This document shows, in pieces, positions 44,907 through 55,776 of a stretch of DNA of 64,000 nucleotides. Every line of letters begins with the position of its first letter. Position 1 is the stretch's first letter. The notes below the pieces were generated by a model, which searched no databases, was not told where the DNA came from, and was given only the letters and a program-made list of their open reading frames with translations. The stretch spans positions 186,001 to 250,000 of the forward strand of contig NZ_CP021455.1 in the NCBI RefSeq assembly GCF_002158865.1, given 5' to 3'. The stretch is from Comamonas serinivorans (GTDB lineage: Bacteria; Pseudomonadota; Gammaproteobacteria; Burkholderiales; Burkholderiaceae_C). Both the position numbers and the translations under genes were made by a program.

Positions 44907-45518
44907 TCAGAACATGTTGAAGTCCATGGCGTCGGAGGACTCGTCCTCCTCCACCTCGTCGATCAGGTCGCTCTGGATCTGCAGCGACGACCAGGTGAAG
45001 GCGCTGATGCGGCCCACGACGAGGAACACGTGCTGATCCTGGCCGATGAGGAAGGCGTCGTCGGGGTCGTAGCCGGCGCGGTAGCAAAAGGGCAGGTACA
45101 GCACCTGGTGCTGCGCCAGCAGGGGCTGCACCACGGCGAGCTGGTCGCCCAGCTCCAGCTGGTAGACGCTCTTCACGTCCATGCAGAGGTAGTCGTCCAG
45201 CCCTTTGTCGGTCGACAGGCGGTTTTCGGCCTCGAACACCGACGCGTGCTGTTCGGCCTCGCGCCCGTCCTCGGCCCAGTGGGCCACCAGCGAAGACTTG
45301 TCGATCTCGTTGCCGTCGGCGTCCAGGCTCTTGAGCGCGATGCCCCCGGTGTCGACCAGGGTGCGGCCGTCGTCCAACAGGGTGACGAAGCTGCAGTCCT
45401 CGCCTTGGCCATCGGTGTAGCGGGTCTCGGCCCAGCCGTAGATTTTTTCGCGCTTGAGGGCCGTGAGGCCGGCCTCGAAACGCACGTCGCCCAACGTGAA
45501 CACAGGCGTCTGTGCCAT
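44907..45518 (-). CDS. Unrecognised protein, first gene of the ligase-like set
   Basis: The 203 aa soluble acidic protein starts MAQTPVFTLGDVRFEAGLTA. It has two conserved-looking parts (KREKIYGWAETRYTDG; VLYLPFCYRAGYDPDDAFLI) and ends in an acidic tail DEVEEDESSDAMDFNMF. No known fold or motif is recognised. The acidic tail could mimic nucleic acid or bind the basic second protein; this is speculation. It diverges from rpsL across 295 bp. Confidence 0.75.
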   Translation of the reverse strand: MAQTPVFTLGDVRFEAGLTALKREKIYGWAETRYTDGQGEDCSFVTLLDDGRTLVDTGGIALKSLDADGNEIDKSSLVAHWAEDGREAEQHASVFEAENRLSTDKGLDDYLCMDVKSVYQLELGDQLAVVQPLLAQHQVLYLPFCYRAGYDPDDAFLIGQDQHVFLVVGRISAFTWSSLQIQSDLIDEVEEDESSDAMDFNMF

Positions 45519-45615
45519 GGATGCATCCCTTATTCAGCGTGGCCGGATGGCCCGATCGAGCTGCAGTATAGGGGTGGCCCGTGACCGCCCGGGCCCGCCA
45601 ACGCGGCGCGCAGGC

Positions 45616-45644
45616 TTGCGCTCAACACAGGGAACGGCTACACT
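45616..45644 (+). promoter_or_regulatory. Probable sigma-70 promoter of the str operon
   Basis: TTGCGC (45616-45621) and TACACT (45639-45644) are separated by 17 bp. It lies 170 bp upstream of rpsL with a terminator-like hairpin in between. Confidence 0.6.
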
Positions 45645-45725
45645 CGCGGGCTTTCCTTGAAAAAGGGAAGGTCTACGCGCGTGCGCCCTGCTGATTTTTG
45701 GTTGCGGGGCAGGCGAAGGTGATCG

Positions 45726-45748
45726 GGCAGCCGCAGGGCTGCCTTTTT
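45726..45748 (+). terminator. Terminator-like hairpin in the rpsL leader (possible attenuator)
   Basis: GGCAGCC (45726-45732) pairs with GGCTGCC (45737-45743) and is followed by five T. It lies between the promoter at 45616 and the rpsL start. Confidence 0.65.
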
Positions 45749-45813
45749 GCCGGCTGCTGTGGGTTCAATGGTTGCCCCACGTGCTCACTGGTTATTTCAC
45801 GTTAGGGGAATCA

Positions 45814-46191
45814 ATGCCAACCATCAACCAACTCGTGCGTCAGGGGCGAGAAGTCGAGGTCATCAACTCGAAGAGCCCTGCGATGCAAAACTGCCCGCAG
45901 CGTCGTGGCGTGTGCACCCGTGTGTACACCACGACGCCCAAGAAGCCGAACTCGGCTTTGCGTAAGGTCGCCAAGGTGCGCCTGACCAACGGTTTCGAAG
46001 TCATTTCGTACATCGGCGGTGAAGGCCACAACCTGCAAGAGCACAGCGTGGTGCTGGTGCGCGGCGGCCGTGTGAAGGACTTGCCCGGTGTGCGTTACCA
46101 CATCGTGCGTGGTTCGCTTGACCTGCAAGGCGTCAAGGACCGCAAGCAGTCCCGTTCGAAGTACGGCGCCAAGCGTCCGAAGAAGGCCTAA
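45814..46191 (+). CDS. rpsL: 30S ribosomal protein S12
   Basis: The 125 aa decoding-centre protein has the standard MPTINQLVRQGR start, the loop TTPKKPNSALRK with the streptomycin-sensitive Lys, and RVKDLPGVRYHIVRG with Lys88-type wild-type sequence. GGGGAATCA precedes the ATG. It is first gene of the str operon. Confidence 0.99.
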   Translation: MPTINQLVRQGREVEVINSKSPAMQNCPQRRGVCTRVYTTTPKKPNSALRKVAKVRLTNGFEVISYIGGEGHNLQEHSVVLVRGGRVKDLPGVRYHIVRGSLDLQGVKDRKQSRSKYGAKRPKKA

Positions 46192-46348
46192 GCCTTCGGC
46201 GAACAACAAAGGTGCTCACAGGTTTTGACGAGCTTGTGCAGCGTAGTGACCCGTGTGATTGGGTCGAGTAAGTGCAAATTCTTGGATGAATTTGCGGGGT
46301 GCCTGGATGTCGGGATGTCCATGCATCAACTGAAGCAAGAGGTGAGAA

Positions 46349-46819
46349 ATGCCACGTCGTCGCGAAGTCCCCAAACGTGAAATCCTGCCGGATCCCAAGT
46401 TCGGCAATGTCGAGCTGTCCAAGTTCATGAACGTGATCATGGAAGGCGGCAAAAAGGCGGTTGCCGAGCGCATCATCTACGGCGCGCTGGAAACCATGGA
46501 GAACAAGACGGGCAAAGACCCGCTGGAACTCTTCATCAACGCCATCAACAACGTCAAGCCCATGGTGGAAGTGAAATCCCGCCGCGTGGGTGGTGCGAAC
46601 TACCAGGTGCCCGTCGAAGTGCGCCCGGTCCGTCGCCTGGCCTTGTCGATGCGTTGGATCAAGGAAGCTGCTCGCAAGCGTGGCGAGAAGTCCATGGCCC
46701 TGCGCCTGGCCAACGAACTGCTGGAGGCCAATGAAGGCCGTGGCGGCGCCATGAAGAAGCGTGACGAAGTGCACCGCATGGCCGACGCCAACAAGGCGTT
46801 CAGCCACTTCCGCTTCTAA
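46349..46819 (+). CDS. rpsG: 30S ribosomal protein S7
   Basis: The 156 aa protein (MPRRREVPKREILPDPKFGN...KKRDEVHRMADANKAFSHFRF) is the S7 head-assembly protein. It follows rpsL by 157 bp; AAGAGGTGAG precedes the ATG. In related operons S7 represses translation of the str mRNA, but no binding site can be defined here. Confidence 0.99.
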   Translation: MPRRREVPKREILPDPKFGNVELSKFMNVIMEGGKKAVAERIIYGALETMENKTGKDPLELFINAINNVKPMVEVKSRRVGGANYQVPVEVRPVRRLALSMRWIKEAARKRGEKSMALRLANELLEANEGRGGAMKKRDEVHRMADANKAFSHFRF

Positions 46820-46911
46820 ACGCAAGCGCTGCGTCATCCGCATGCAACAGGCCGCTGGCAGATTCAAATGCCGCGGCCTGATTTGGCTTCATCAGCCTCA
46901 TTTTTTCAGGG

Positions 46912-46957
46912 GTATGACTTGATTGCCGTTCGGTTGTGAACGGCAAGCGGCGCATAC
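46912..46957. repeat. GTAT...ATAC 46 bp palindromic repeat between rpsG and fusA
   Basis: TTGCCGTT and AACGGCAA cores are intact. It lies in the 171 bp spacer inside the str operon, 33 bp before the fusA start. Confidence 0.93.
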
Positions 46958-46990
46958 TTCATAGATCGACCGATCAATCAAGGATCCATC

Positions 46991-49099
<2,109 letters not shown>

Positions 49100-49111
49100 T
49101 GCTTTGAAGGG

Positions 49112-49157
49112 GTATGAGGCGATTGTCGTTGAGCAACCAACGGCGATGGCTGCATAC
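49112..49157. repeat. GTAT...ATAC 46 bp palindromic repeat after fusA
   Basis: The core is GTCGTT / AACGGC with GGG/CCC extending the ends. It lies 12 bp after the fusA stop and 12 bp before the tRNA-like sequence. Confidence 0.92.
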
Positions 49158-49169
49158 CCCAATTTGTCC

Positions 49170-49277
49170 AAGGTGATGCCAGAGTGGCTGAACGGGTGCA
49201 GCATGGAAAGCGCATAGGCGCTGGAAGACTGCACACCCGCCTCGAGCGGGTCGCAGGTTCGAATCCTGCTCATCTTG
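49170..49277 (+). tRNA. Serine-type (class II) tRNA-like sequence with an enlarged anticodon region
   Basis: The acceptor arms AAGGTGA (49170-49176) and TCATCTT (49270-49276) pair with one G-U. AGTGGCTGAACGG fits a class II D-loop. The T arm is perfect: GCAGG-TTCGAAT-CCTGC (49253-49269). The variable arm is a 6 bp stem ACCCGC/GCGGGT (49235-49251). Between D and variable arms, GTGCAG (49196-49201) pairs with CTGCAC (49229-49234) but encloses 27 nt rather than 7. That loop holds two TGGAA motifs around an AGCGC-ATAG-GCGCT hairpin. CCA is not encoded. It could be a pseudo-tRNA, a tRNA with an insertion or an unusual functional variant; GGA (Ser) is the likely anticodon if any. Confidence 0.55.
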
Positions 49278-49384
49278 GATGCGTGTCTGCGATCTGGTGC
49301 CGCCCCGTCTCCCGTGTGGGGCGAATTCGCAATCAGGTGCAGACGTAAAACCAGCACGGGTTGTTCTTTTTCAAGAGATCTGAA

Positions 49385-50575
<1,191 letters not shown>

Positions 50576-50595
50576 TCAACGACTGGAGCCATCTC

Positions 50596-50907
50596 ATGTC
50601 CAAGCAAAAGATCCGCATCCGTCTGAAGGCGTTTGATTACAAGCTGATCGACCAATCGGCTGCCGAAATCGTCGACACCGCCAAGCGCACCGGCGCCATC
50701 GTCAAGGGCCCCGTGCCCCTGCCGACGCGCATGAAGCGCTTCGACATCCTGCGTTCGCCGCACGTGAACAAGTCGAGCCGCGATCAGTTCGAAATCCGCA
50801 CGCACCAACGCCTGATGGACATCGTCGACCCGACCGACAAGACCGTTGACGCGCTGATGAAGCTGGACCTGCCGGCCGGCGTGGACGTCGAAATCAAGCT
50901 GCAGTAA
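50596..50907 (+). CDS. rpsJ: 30S ribosomal protein S10
   Basis: The 103 aa protein (MSKQKIRIRLKAFDYKLIDQ) is S10, also the NusE transcription antitermination factor. It is co-transcribed with tuf and followed by a terminator, so it is separated from the rplC block. Confidence 0.99.
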   Translation: MSKQKIRIRLKAFDYKLIDQSAAEIVDTAKRTGAIVKGPVPLPTRMKRFDILRSPHVNKSSRDQFEIRTHQRLMDIVDPTDKTVDALMKLDLPAGVDVEIKLQ

Positions 50908-50967
50908 GGGCCGGCCGTCAGGCCAGCCTCACAGGCGTGCAGCGAAAGCAACACGCCTGACCACGAT

Positions 50968-51005
50968 CCCGTCAAGCGCGCTTGTGCCTTGACGGGTTTC
51001 GTTTT
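50968..51005 (+). terminator. Rho-independent terminator after rpsJ
   Basis: CCCGTCAAG (50968-50976) pairs perfectly with CTTGACGGG (50988-50996), followed by TTTCGTTTT. Confidence 0.85.
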
Positions 51006-51010
51006 ATACT
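50982..51010 (+). promoter_or_regulatory. Probable promoter of the rplC operon, overlapping the terminator
   Basis: TTGTGC (50982-50987) and TATACT (51005-51010) are separated by exactly 17 bp. The -35 box lies within the terminator loop. Confidence 0.5.
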
Positions 51011-51034
51011 CGCGGGCTTACCTCCAATTCGGGG

Positions 51035-51054
51035 GTAGGTATTCATCAACCTAC
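51035..51054 (+). promoter_or_regulatory. Hairpin in the rplC leader
   Basis: GTAGGT and ACCTAC pair across 8 nt, early in a leader of about 165 nt. It could be part of a translational control site for ribosomal protein L4; this is inferred from position only. Confidence 0.35.
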
Positions 51055-51174
51055 TTTCACGTGGGCCATGACGTTGGCTCGGTCGCTTAGCTGTACAGAC
51101 CGGGCGCGGCGGATGACGGTTCGCAAACCCGGCGGCCAATTGCAGCAGCCGGGGTGGAAGATCTGGAGAAAACA

Positions 51175-51849
51175 ATGAGTCAAAGCACCTCCCTGGGGTT
51201 GCTGGGGCGCAAGGTGGGCATGATGCGTGTGTTCACCGATGACGGCGAAGCAGTGCCTGTCACGGTGGTCGATGTGTCGGACAACCGTGTGTCGCAAGTC
51301 AAGACCCAAGAGAATGACGGCTACGTCGCCCTGCAGGTGACGTACGGCAAGCGTCGCGCCTCGCGCGTCACCAAGCCTGCCGCTGGCCACCTGGCCAAGG
51401 CTGGCGTCGAAGCCGGCGAAATCACGCGCGAATTCCACGTCACCGAAGAAACCGCTGGCAAGTACGCCGCGGGTGCCGTGCTGCCCGTGGCCGAGCTGTT
51501 TGCCGTGGGCCAGAAGGTCGACGTGCAAGGCACCTCGATCGGTAAAGGCTTCGCCGGCACCATCAAGCGCCACAACTTTGCGTCGCAGCGTGCATCGCAC
51601 GGTAACAGCCGTTCGCACAATGTCCCCGGTTCGATCTCCATGGCACAAGACCCCGGTCGCGTGTTCCCTGGCAAGAAAATGACCGGTCACATGGGCGATG
51701 AGACCGTGACCACGCAAAACCTGGACGTGATCCGCGTTGACGAAGCCCGTCAACTGCTGCTGATCAAGGGTGCCATCCCCGGCTCCAAGGGTGGCTTCGT
51801 CACCGTGCGTCCGGCTGTGAAGGCCAAAGCAGCGAAGGGAGCGAACTGA
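51175..51849 (+). CDS. rplC: 50S ribosomal protein L3
   Basis: The 224 aa protein (SLGLLGRKVGMMRVFTDDGE, HGNSRSHNVPGSISMAQDPG, GKKMTGHMGDETVTTQNL) is L3. It is first gene of the block running to rpsQ. Start 51175 fits the family; stop and the rplD ATG overlap. Confidence 0.98.
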   Translation: MSQSTSLGLLGRKVGMMRVFTDDGEAVPVTVVDVSDNRVSQVKTQENDGYVALQVTYGKRRASRVTKPAAGHLAKAGVEAGEITREFHVTEETAGKYAAGAVLPVAELFAVGQKVDVQGTSIGKGFAGTIKRHNFASQRASHGNSRSHNVPGSISMAQDPGRVFPGKKMTGHMGDETVTTQNLDVIRVDEARQLLLIKGAIPGSKGGFVTVRPAVKAKAAKGAN

Positions 51850-52469
51850 TGCAGCTCGAAGTTCTGAACGATCAAGGTCAGTCGACGGCCAAGGTTGACG
51901 CCCCCGAGACGCTGTTCAATCGCGAATACAACCAAGACCTCGTGCACCAGCTGGTGGTGGCCTATCAAGCCAACGCCCGTCAAGGCACGCGTGCTCAGAA
52001 GGACCGCCAACAGGTCAAGCACACCACCGCCAAGCCCTTCAAGCAAAAGGGCACGGGCCGTGCACGTGCCGGTATGAGCTCGTCGCCGCTGTGGCGTGGG
52101 GGTGGTCGCATTTTCCCGAACAGCCCGGAAGAAAACTTCACCCAGAAGCTCAACAAGAAGATGTATCGCGCCGGCATGGCGTCGATCTTCTCGCAGCTGG
52201 CCCGCGAAGGCCGCGTGGCTGTGGTTGAGCAGATCAAAGTCGATTCGCCCAAGACCAAGCAACTGGCCGCCAAGTTCAAGAGCATGAAGCTGGACTCGGT
52301 GCTGGTGATTGCCGACGAAGTGGACGAGAACCTGTACCTGGCTTCGCGCAACCTGGGCAACGTGCTGGTGGTTGAACCCCGCTACGCCGATCCGGTTTCG
52401 CTGGTGCACTACAAGAAGGTTCTGGTGACCCCGGGTGCCATCGACAAGCTCAAGGAGATGTTCGCATGA
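51849..52469 (+). CDS. rplD: 50S ribosomal protein L4
   Basis: The 206 aa protein has the conserved loop RQGTRAQKDRQQV...KQKGTGRARAGM-SSPLWRGGG lining the exit tunnel. In enterobacteria L4 represses its own operon. It overlaps rplC and rplW at its ends. Confidence 0.98.
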   Translation: MQLEVLNDQGQSTAKVDAPETLFNREYNQDLVHQLVVAYQANARQGTRAQKDRQQVKHTTAKPFKQKGTGRARAGMSSSPLWRGGGRIFPNSPEENFTQKLNKKMYRAGMASIFSQLAREGRVAVVEQIKVDSPKTKQLAAKFKSMKLDSVLVIADEVDENLYLASRNLGNVLVVEPRYADPVSLVHYKKVLVTPGAIDKLKEMFA

Positions 52470-52801
52470 GCCGCATCAATCCGACTCCCGCACAACGCAC
52501 TTTCGACGAAGGTCGTCTGATGAACGTGCTGGTTGCTCCGGTGATTTCCGAAAAGGCCACCATGGCTGCGGAAAAGGGCAACTCGGTGACGTTCAAGGTG
52601 CTGCAAGATGCCACCAAGCCCGAGATCAAGGCCGCCGTTGAACTGATGTTCAAGGTCGAAGTGCTCGGCGTGTCCGTCGTGAACGTGAAGGGCAAGGCCA
52701 AGCGCTTTGGCCAACGCCTGGGTCGCCGCAACAACGTGCGCAAGGCCTACGTCACGCTCAAGGAAGGTCAAGAGCTGAACCTGTCTGGGGAGGCTGCGTA
52801 A
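52466..52801 (+). CDS. rplW: 50S ribosomal protein L23
   Basis: The 111 aa protein (MNVLVAPVISEKATMAAEKG, VEVLGVSVVNVKGKAKRFG) is L23, located at the tunnel exit where trigger factor and SRP dock. It has about 17 extra N-terminal residues (SRINPTPAQRTFDEGRL) before the usual start; ATG overlaps the rplD stop. Confidence 0.98.
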   Translation: MSRINPTPAQRTFDEGRLMNVLVAPVISEKATMAAEKGNSVTFKVLQDATKPEIKAAVELMFKVEVLGVSVVNVKGKAKRFGQRLGRRNNVRKAYVTLKEGQELNLSGEAA

Positions 52802-52804
52802 ACC

Positions 52805-53629
52805 ATGGCCATCAAGAAAACCAACCCCACGTCGCCCGGTCGTCGTCACGTCGTTCAGATTTCGCGTGACCACCTGCACAAGGGTGCCGGCTACGCCCCC
52901 CTGCTGGAGCCGCAGTTCCAGAAGTCGGGCCGCAACAACAACGGTCACATCACCGTTCGCCACAAGGGCGGTGGCCACAAGCATCACTACCGCGTGGTGG
53001 ACTTCAAGCGCAACAAGGACGGCATCCCCGCCAAGGTTGAGCGCATTGAATACGACCCCAACCGCAGCGCCCACATCGCCCTGCTGTGCTACGCCGATGG
53101 CGAGCGCCGCTACGTGATCGCAGCCCGCGGCGTGGAAGTCGGTGCAACGCTGCTGTCCGGCTCGGAAGCCCCGATCCGCGCCGGCAACACGCTGCCGATC
53201 CGCAACATCCCCGTGGGTTCGACGATTCACTGCATCGAGCTGCAACCGGGCGCTGGCGCTCAGGTCGTGCGTTCGGCAGGGACCTCGGCCACGCTGCTGG
53301 CCCGTGAAGGCACCTATGCCCAGGTCCGCATGCGGTCGGGCGAAGTGCGCAAGATCCACATCGAGTGCCGCGCCACCATCGGTGAAGTGGCCAACGAAGA
53401 GCACAGCCTGCGTCAACTGGGTAAGGCCGGTGTGAAGCGCTGGATGGGTATCCGTCCGACGGTTCGCGGTGTGGTCATGAACCCGGTCGATCACCCGCAC
53501 GGTGGTGGCGAAGGCAAGACTGGCGAAGGCCGTCATCCGGTTGACCCATGGGGCAACCTGACGAAGGGCTATCGCACCCGCAACAACAAGCGCACACAGA
53601 CCATGATCGTGTCGCGCCGCAAGAAATAA
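52805..53629 (+). CDS. rplB: 50S ribosomal protein L2
   Basis: The 274 aa peptidyl-transferase-region protein has the conserved VMNPVDHPHGGGEGKTGEG loop with the key His and the C-terminal RNNKRTQTMIV. Confidence 0.99.
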   Translation: MAIKKTNPTSPGRRHVVQISRDHLHKGAGYAPLLEPQFQKSGRNNNGHITVRHKGGGHKHHYRVVDFKRNKDGIPAKVERIEYDPNRSAHIALLCYADGERRYVIAARGVEVGATLLSGSEAPIRAGNTLPIRNIPVGSTIHCIELQPGAGAQVVRSAGTSATLLAREGTYAQVRMRSGEVRKIHIECRATIGEVANEEHSLRQLGKAGVKRWMGIRPTVRGVVMNPVDHPHGGGEGKTGEGRHPVDPWGNLTKGYRTRNNKRTQTMIVSRRKK

Positions 53630-53639
53630 GGGATAGCAG

Positions 53640-53915
53640 ATGACACGCTCTCTCAAAAAGGGTCCGTTCGTTGACCATCACCTTGTGGCCAAGGCCGAAA
53701 AGGCGGTGAGCGGCAAGGACAAGAAGCCGATCAAGACCTGGTCGCGTCGCTCGATGATCCTGCCCGAGTTCATCGGTCTGACCATCGCCGTGCACAACGG
53801 TCGCCAACACGTGCCGGTGTACATCACCGACCAGATGGTGGGCCACAAGCTTGGTGAGTTCGCGCTGACCCGTACCTTCAAAGGCCACGCGGCCGACAAG
53901 AAGGCCAAGAAATAA
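53640..53915 (+). CDS. rpsS: 30S ribosomal protein S19
   Basis: The 91 aa protein (MTRSLKKGPFVDHHLVAKAE, SRRSMILPEFIGLTIAVHNG) is S19 of the small-subunit head. AAGGGATAG precedes the ATG. Confidence 0.99.
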   Translation: MTRSLKKGPFVDHHLVAKAEKAVSGKDKKPIKTWSRRSMILPEFIGLTIAVHNGRQHVPVYITDQMVGHKLGEFALTRTFKGHAADKKAKK

Positions 53916-53924
53916 GGAATGACC

Positions 53925-54254
53925 ATGGAAACACGTGCAGCCCTGCGAGGCGTTCGCCTCTCTGTGGACAAAGGCCGTCTGGTGGCCGACCTGATTCGTG
54001 GCAAGAAGGTGGATCAAGCGCTGAACATCCTTGAATTCACGCAGAAAAAAGCTGCTGTGATCATCAAGAAGGTGCTGGAATCCGCGATCGCCAATGCCGA
54101 ACACAACGACGGCGCTGACATCGACGAACTGAAGGTCAAGACCATCTACGTCGAACAGGGCACCACCCTGAAGCGCTTCACCGCACGCGCCAAGGGCCGT
54201 GGCAACCGCATCAGCAAGCCCACGTGCCATGTGTACGTGACGGTTGGCAACTGA
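53925..54254 (+). CDS. rplV: 50S ribosomal protein L22
   Basis: The 109 aa protein (METRAALRGVRLSVDKGRLV, LESAIANAEHNDGADIDELK) matches E. coli L22 in length. ATG 53919, two codons upstream, is a possible alternative, but AAGGA spacing and the METxA start favour 53925. Confidence 0.98.
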   Translation: METRAALRGVRLSVDKGRLVADLIRGKKVDQALNILEFTQKKAAVIIKKVLESAIANAEHNDGADIDELKVKTIYVEQGTTLKRFTARAKGRGNRISKPTCHVYVTVGN

Positions 54255-54271
54255 TCACAGGAACGGAAGAT

Positions 54272-55138
54272 ATGGGACAGAAAATCCATCCGACCGGCTT
54301 CCGCCTGGCGGTGAGCCGGAACTGGGCCAGCCGCTGGTACGCCAGCAACCGTGACTTCGCCGGCATGCTGGCCGAAGACATCAAGGTGCGTGAGTACCTG
54401 AAGGGCAAGCTCAAGAACGCCGCCGTGTCGCGCGTGCTGATCGAGCGCCCCGCCAAGAGCGCCCGCATCACCATCTACTCGGCACGTCCGGGCGTGGTGA
54501 TCGGCAAGAAGGGCGAAGACATCGAGAACCTGAAGAAGGAACTCGCGACTCGCCTGGGCGTGCCCGTGGCCGTGAACATCGAAGAAGTGCGCAAGCCCGA
54601 AGTGGACGCGCAACTGATCGCTGACTCGATCACGCAGCAGCTCGAAAAGCGCATCATGTTCCGTCGCGCCATGAAGCGCGCGATGCAGAACGCCATGCGT
54701 CTGGGCGCCCAAGGCATCAAGATCATGTCGTCGGGCCGTCTGAATGGCATCGAAATCGCGCGCACCGAGTGGTACCGCGAAGGTCGCGTGCCGCTGCACA
54801 CCCTGCGTGCCGACATCGACTATGGCTTCTCGGAAGCCAAGACGACCTACGGCATCATCGGTGTGAAGGTGTGGGTCTACAAGGGCGACAACCTCGGTCG
54901 CACCGATGTGCCTTCGCTGGACAGCACGCCGCGCAACGACGAAGAGCGTCGCCCCCGTGGCCGTCGCGACGGTCGTCCGGGTGGTCGTGACGACCGCCGT
55001 GGCGGTCGCCGCGGTGCCGGCAGCAATGCCGCCCCGGCCGATGGCAGCGACAAGCCTGCAGAGGCCACTGGTAAAGCATCCGTTAAGCGCGCTGATACCG
55101 CGCCCGCTGCAGCAGCGGACGGTGCCAAAGGAGAATAA
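54272..55138 (+). CDS. rpsC: 30S ribosomal protein S3 with C-terminal extension
   Basis: The 288 aa protein has the KH domain (YSARPGVVIGKKGEDIENLK) and the conserved C-terminal domain ending near residue 210 (TYGIIGVKVWVYKGDNLGR). It is about 55 aa longer than E. coli S3 (233 aa). The extra tail is first Arg/Gly-rich (RRPRGRRDGRPGGRDDRRGG) and then Ala/Asp/Lys-rich. Start 54272 (MGQKIHPTGFRLAV) is the family start. Confidence 0.98.
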   Translation: MGQKIHPTGFRLAVSRNWASRWYASNRDFAGMLAEDIKVREYLKGKLKNAAVSRVLIERPAKSARITIYSARPGVVIGKKGEDIENLKKELATRLGVPVAVNIEEVRKPEVDAQLIADSITQQLEKRIMFRRAMKRAMQNAMRLGAQGIKIMSSGRLNGIEIARTEWYREGRVPLHTLRADIDYGFSEAKTTYGIIGVKVWVYKGDNLGRTDVPSLDSTPRNDEERRPRGRRDGRPGGRDDRRGGRRGAGSNAAPADGSDKPAEATGKASVKRADTAPAAAADGAKGE

Positions 55139-55140
55139 GC

Positions 55141-55557
55141 ATGCTGCAACCTGCACGCAGAAAGTACCGCAAGGAACAGAAAGGCCGCAACACAGGTCTT
55201 GCCACCCGTGGCAACACCGTGGCCTTCGGCGAATTCGGCCTCAAGTCGACCGATCGTGGTCGCCTGACCGCTCGCCAAATCGAAGCCGCACGTCGTGCCA
55301 TTTCGCGTCACGTCAAGCGTGGCGGCCGCATCTGGATTCGCGTGTTCCCCGACAAGCCGATCTCGACCAAGCCTGCTGAAGTCCGCATGGGTAACGGCAA
55401 GGGCAATCCTGAGTACTACGTGGCTGAAATTCAGCCCGGCAAGGTGCTCTACGAGATCGTCGGTGTGCCCGAAGAGCTGGCGCGCGAAGCGTTCACGCTG
55501 GCTGCAGCCAAGCTGCCGCTGCGCACGACCTTCGTCACCCGCCTGTTGGGCCAGTAA
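55141..55557 (+). CDS. rplP: 50S ribosomal protein L16
   Basis: The 138 aa protein (MLQPARRKYRKEQKGRNTGL, MGNGKGNPEYYVAEIQPGKV) is L16. It starts 2 bp after rpsC. Confidence 0.99.
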   Translation: MLQPARRKYRKEQKGRNTGLATRGNTVAFGEFGLKSTDRGRLTARQIEAARRAISRHVKRGGRIWIRVFPDKPISTKPAEVRMGNGKGNPEYYVAEIQPGKVLYEIVGVPEELAREAFTLAAAKLPLRTTFVTRLLGQ

Positions 55558-55569
55558 GGAGTCAAAGCC

Positions 55570-55767
55570 ATGAATACCTCTGAACTGCGTCAAAAAGACG
55601 CTGCTGGCCTGACTGCTGAAATCAAGGACCTGCAGAAGGCCCACTTCAACCTGCGCATGCAGAAGGCCACGCAACAGCTCAACAACACCGCTCAGCTGCG
55701 TCAAACGCGCCGTGCCATCGCACGCGCCAAGACCATCCTGAACGAGCAAGCTGCGAAGAAGGCCTAA
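55570..55767 (+). CDS. rpmC: 50S ribosomal protein L29
   Basis: The 65 aa helical-hairpin protein (MNTSELRQKDAAGLTAEIKD, HFNLRMQKATQQLNNTAQLR) is L29. AAGGAG precedes the ATG. Confidence 0.98.
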   Translation: MNTSELRQKDAAGLTAEIKDLQKAHFNLRMQKATQQLNNTAQLRQTRRAIARAKTILNEQAAKKA

Positions 55768-55776
55768 GGAGTGACC

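Noticed and set aside
45772..45813. Upstream in-frame start for rpsL at 45772.
   Set aside because: S12 begins MPTINQLVR; the upstream codons lack similarity and GGGGAATCA precedes 45814.
49170..49277. tRNA-Sec or tmRNA as explanation for the long tRNA-like sequence.
   Set aside because: No UCA anticodon context or 8/5 Sec-type arm is seen, and no tag-peptide region exists as in tmRNA; the arms fit serine class II best.
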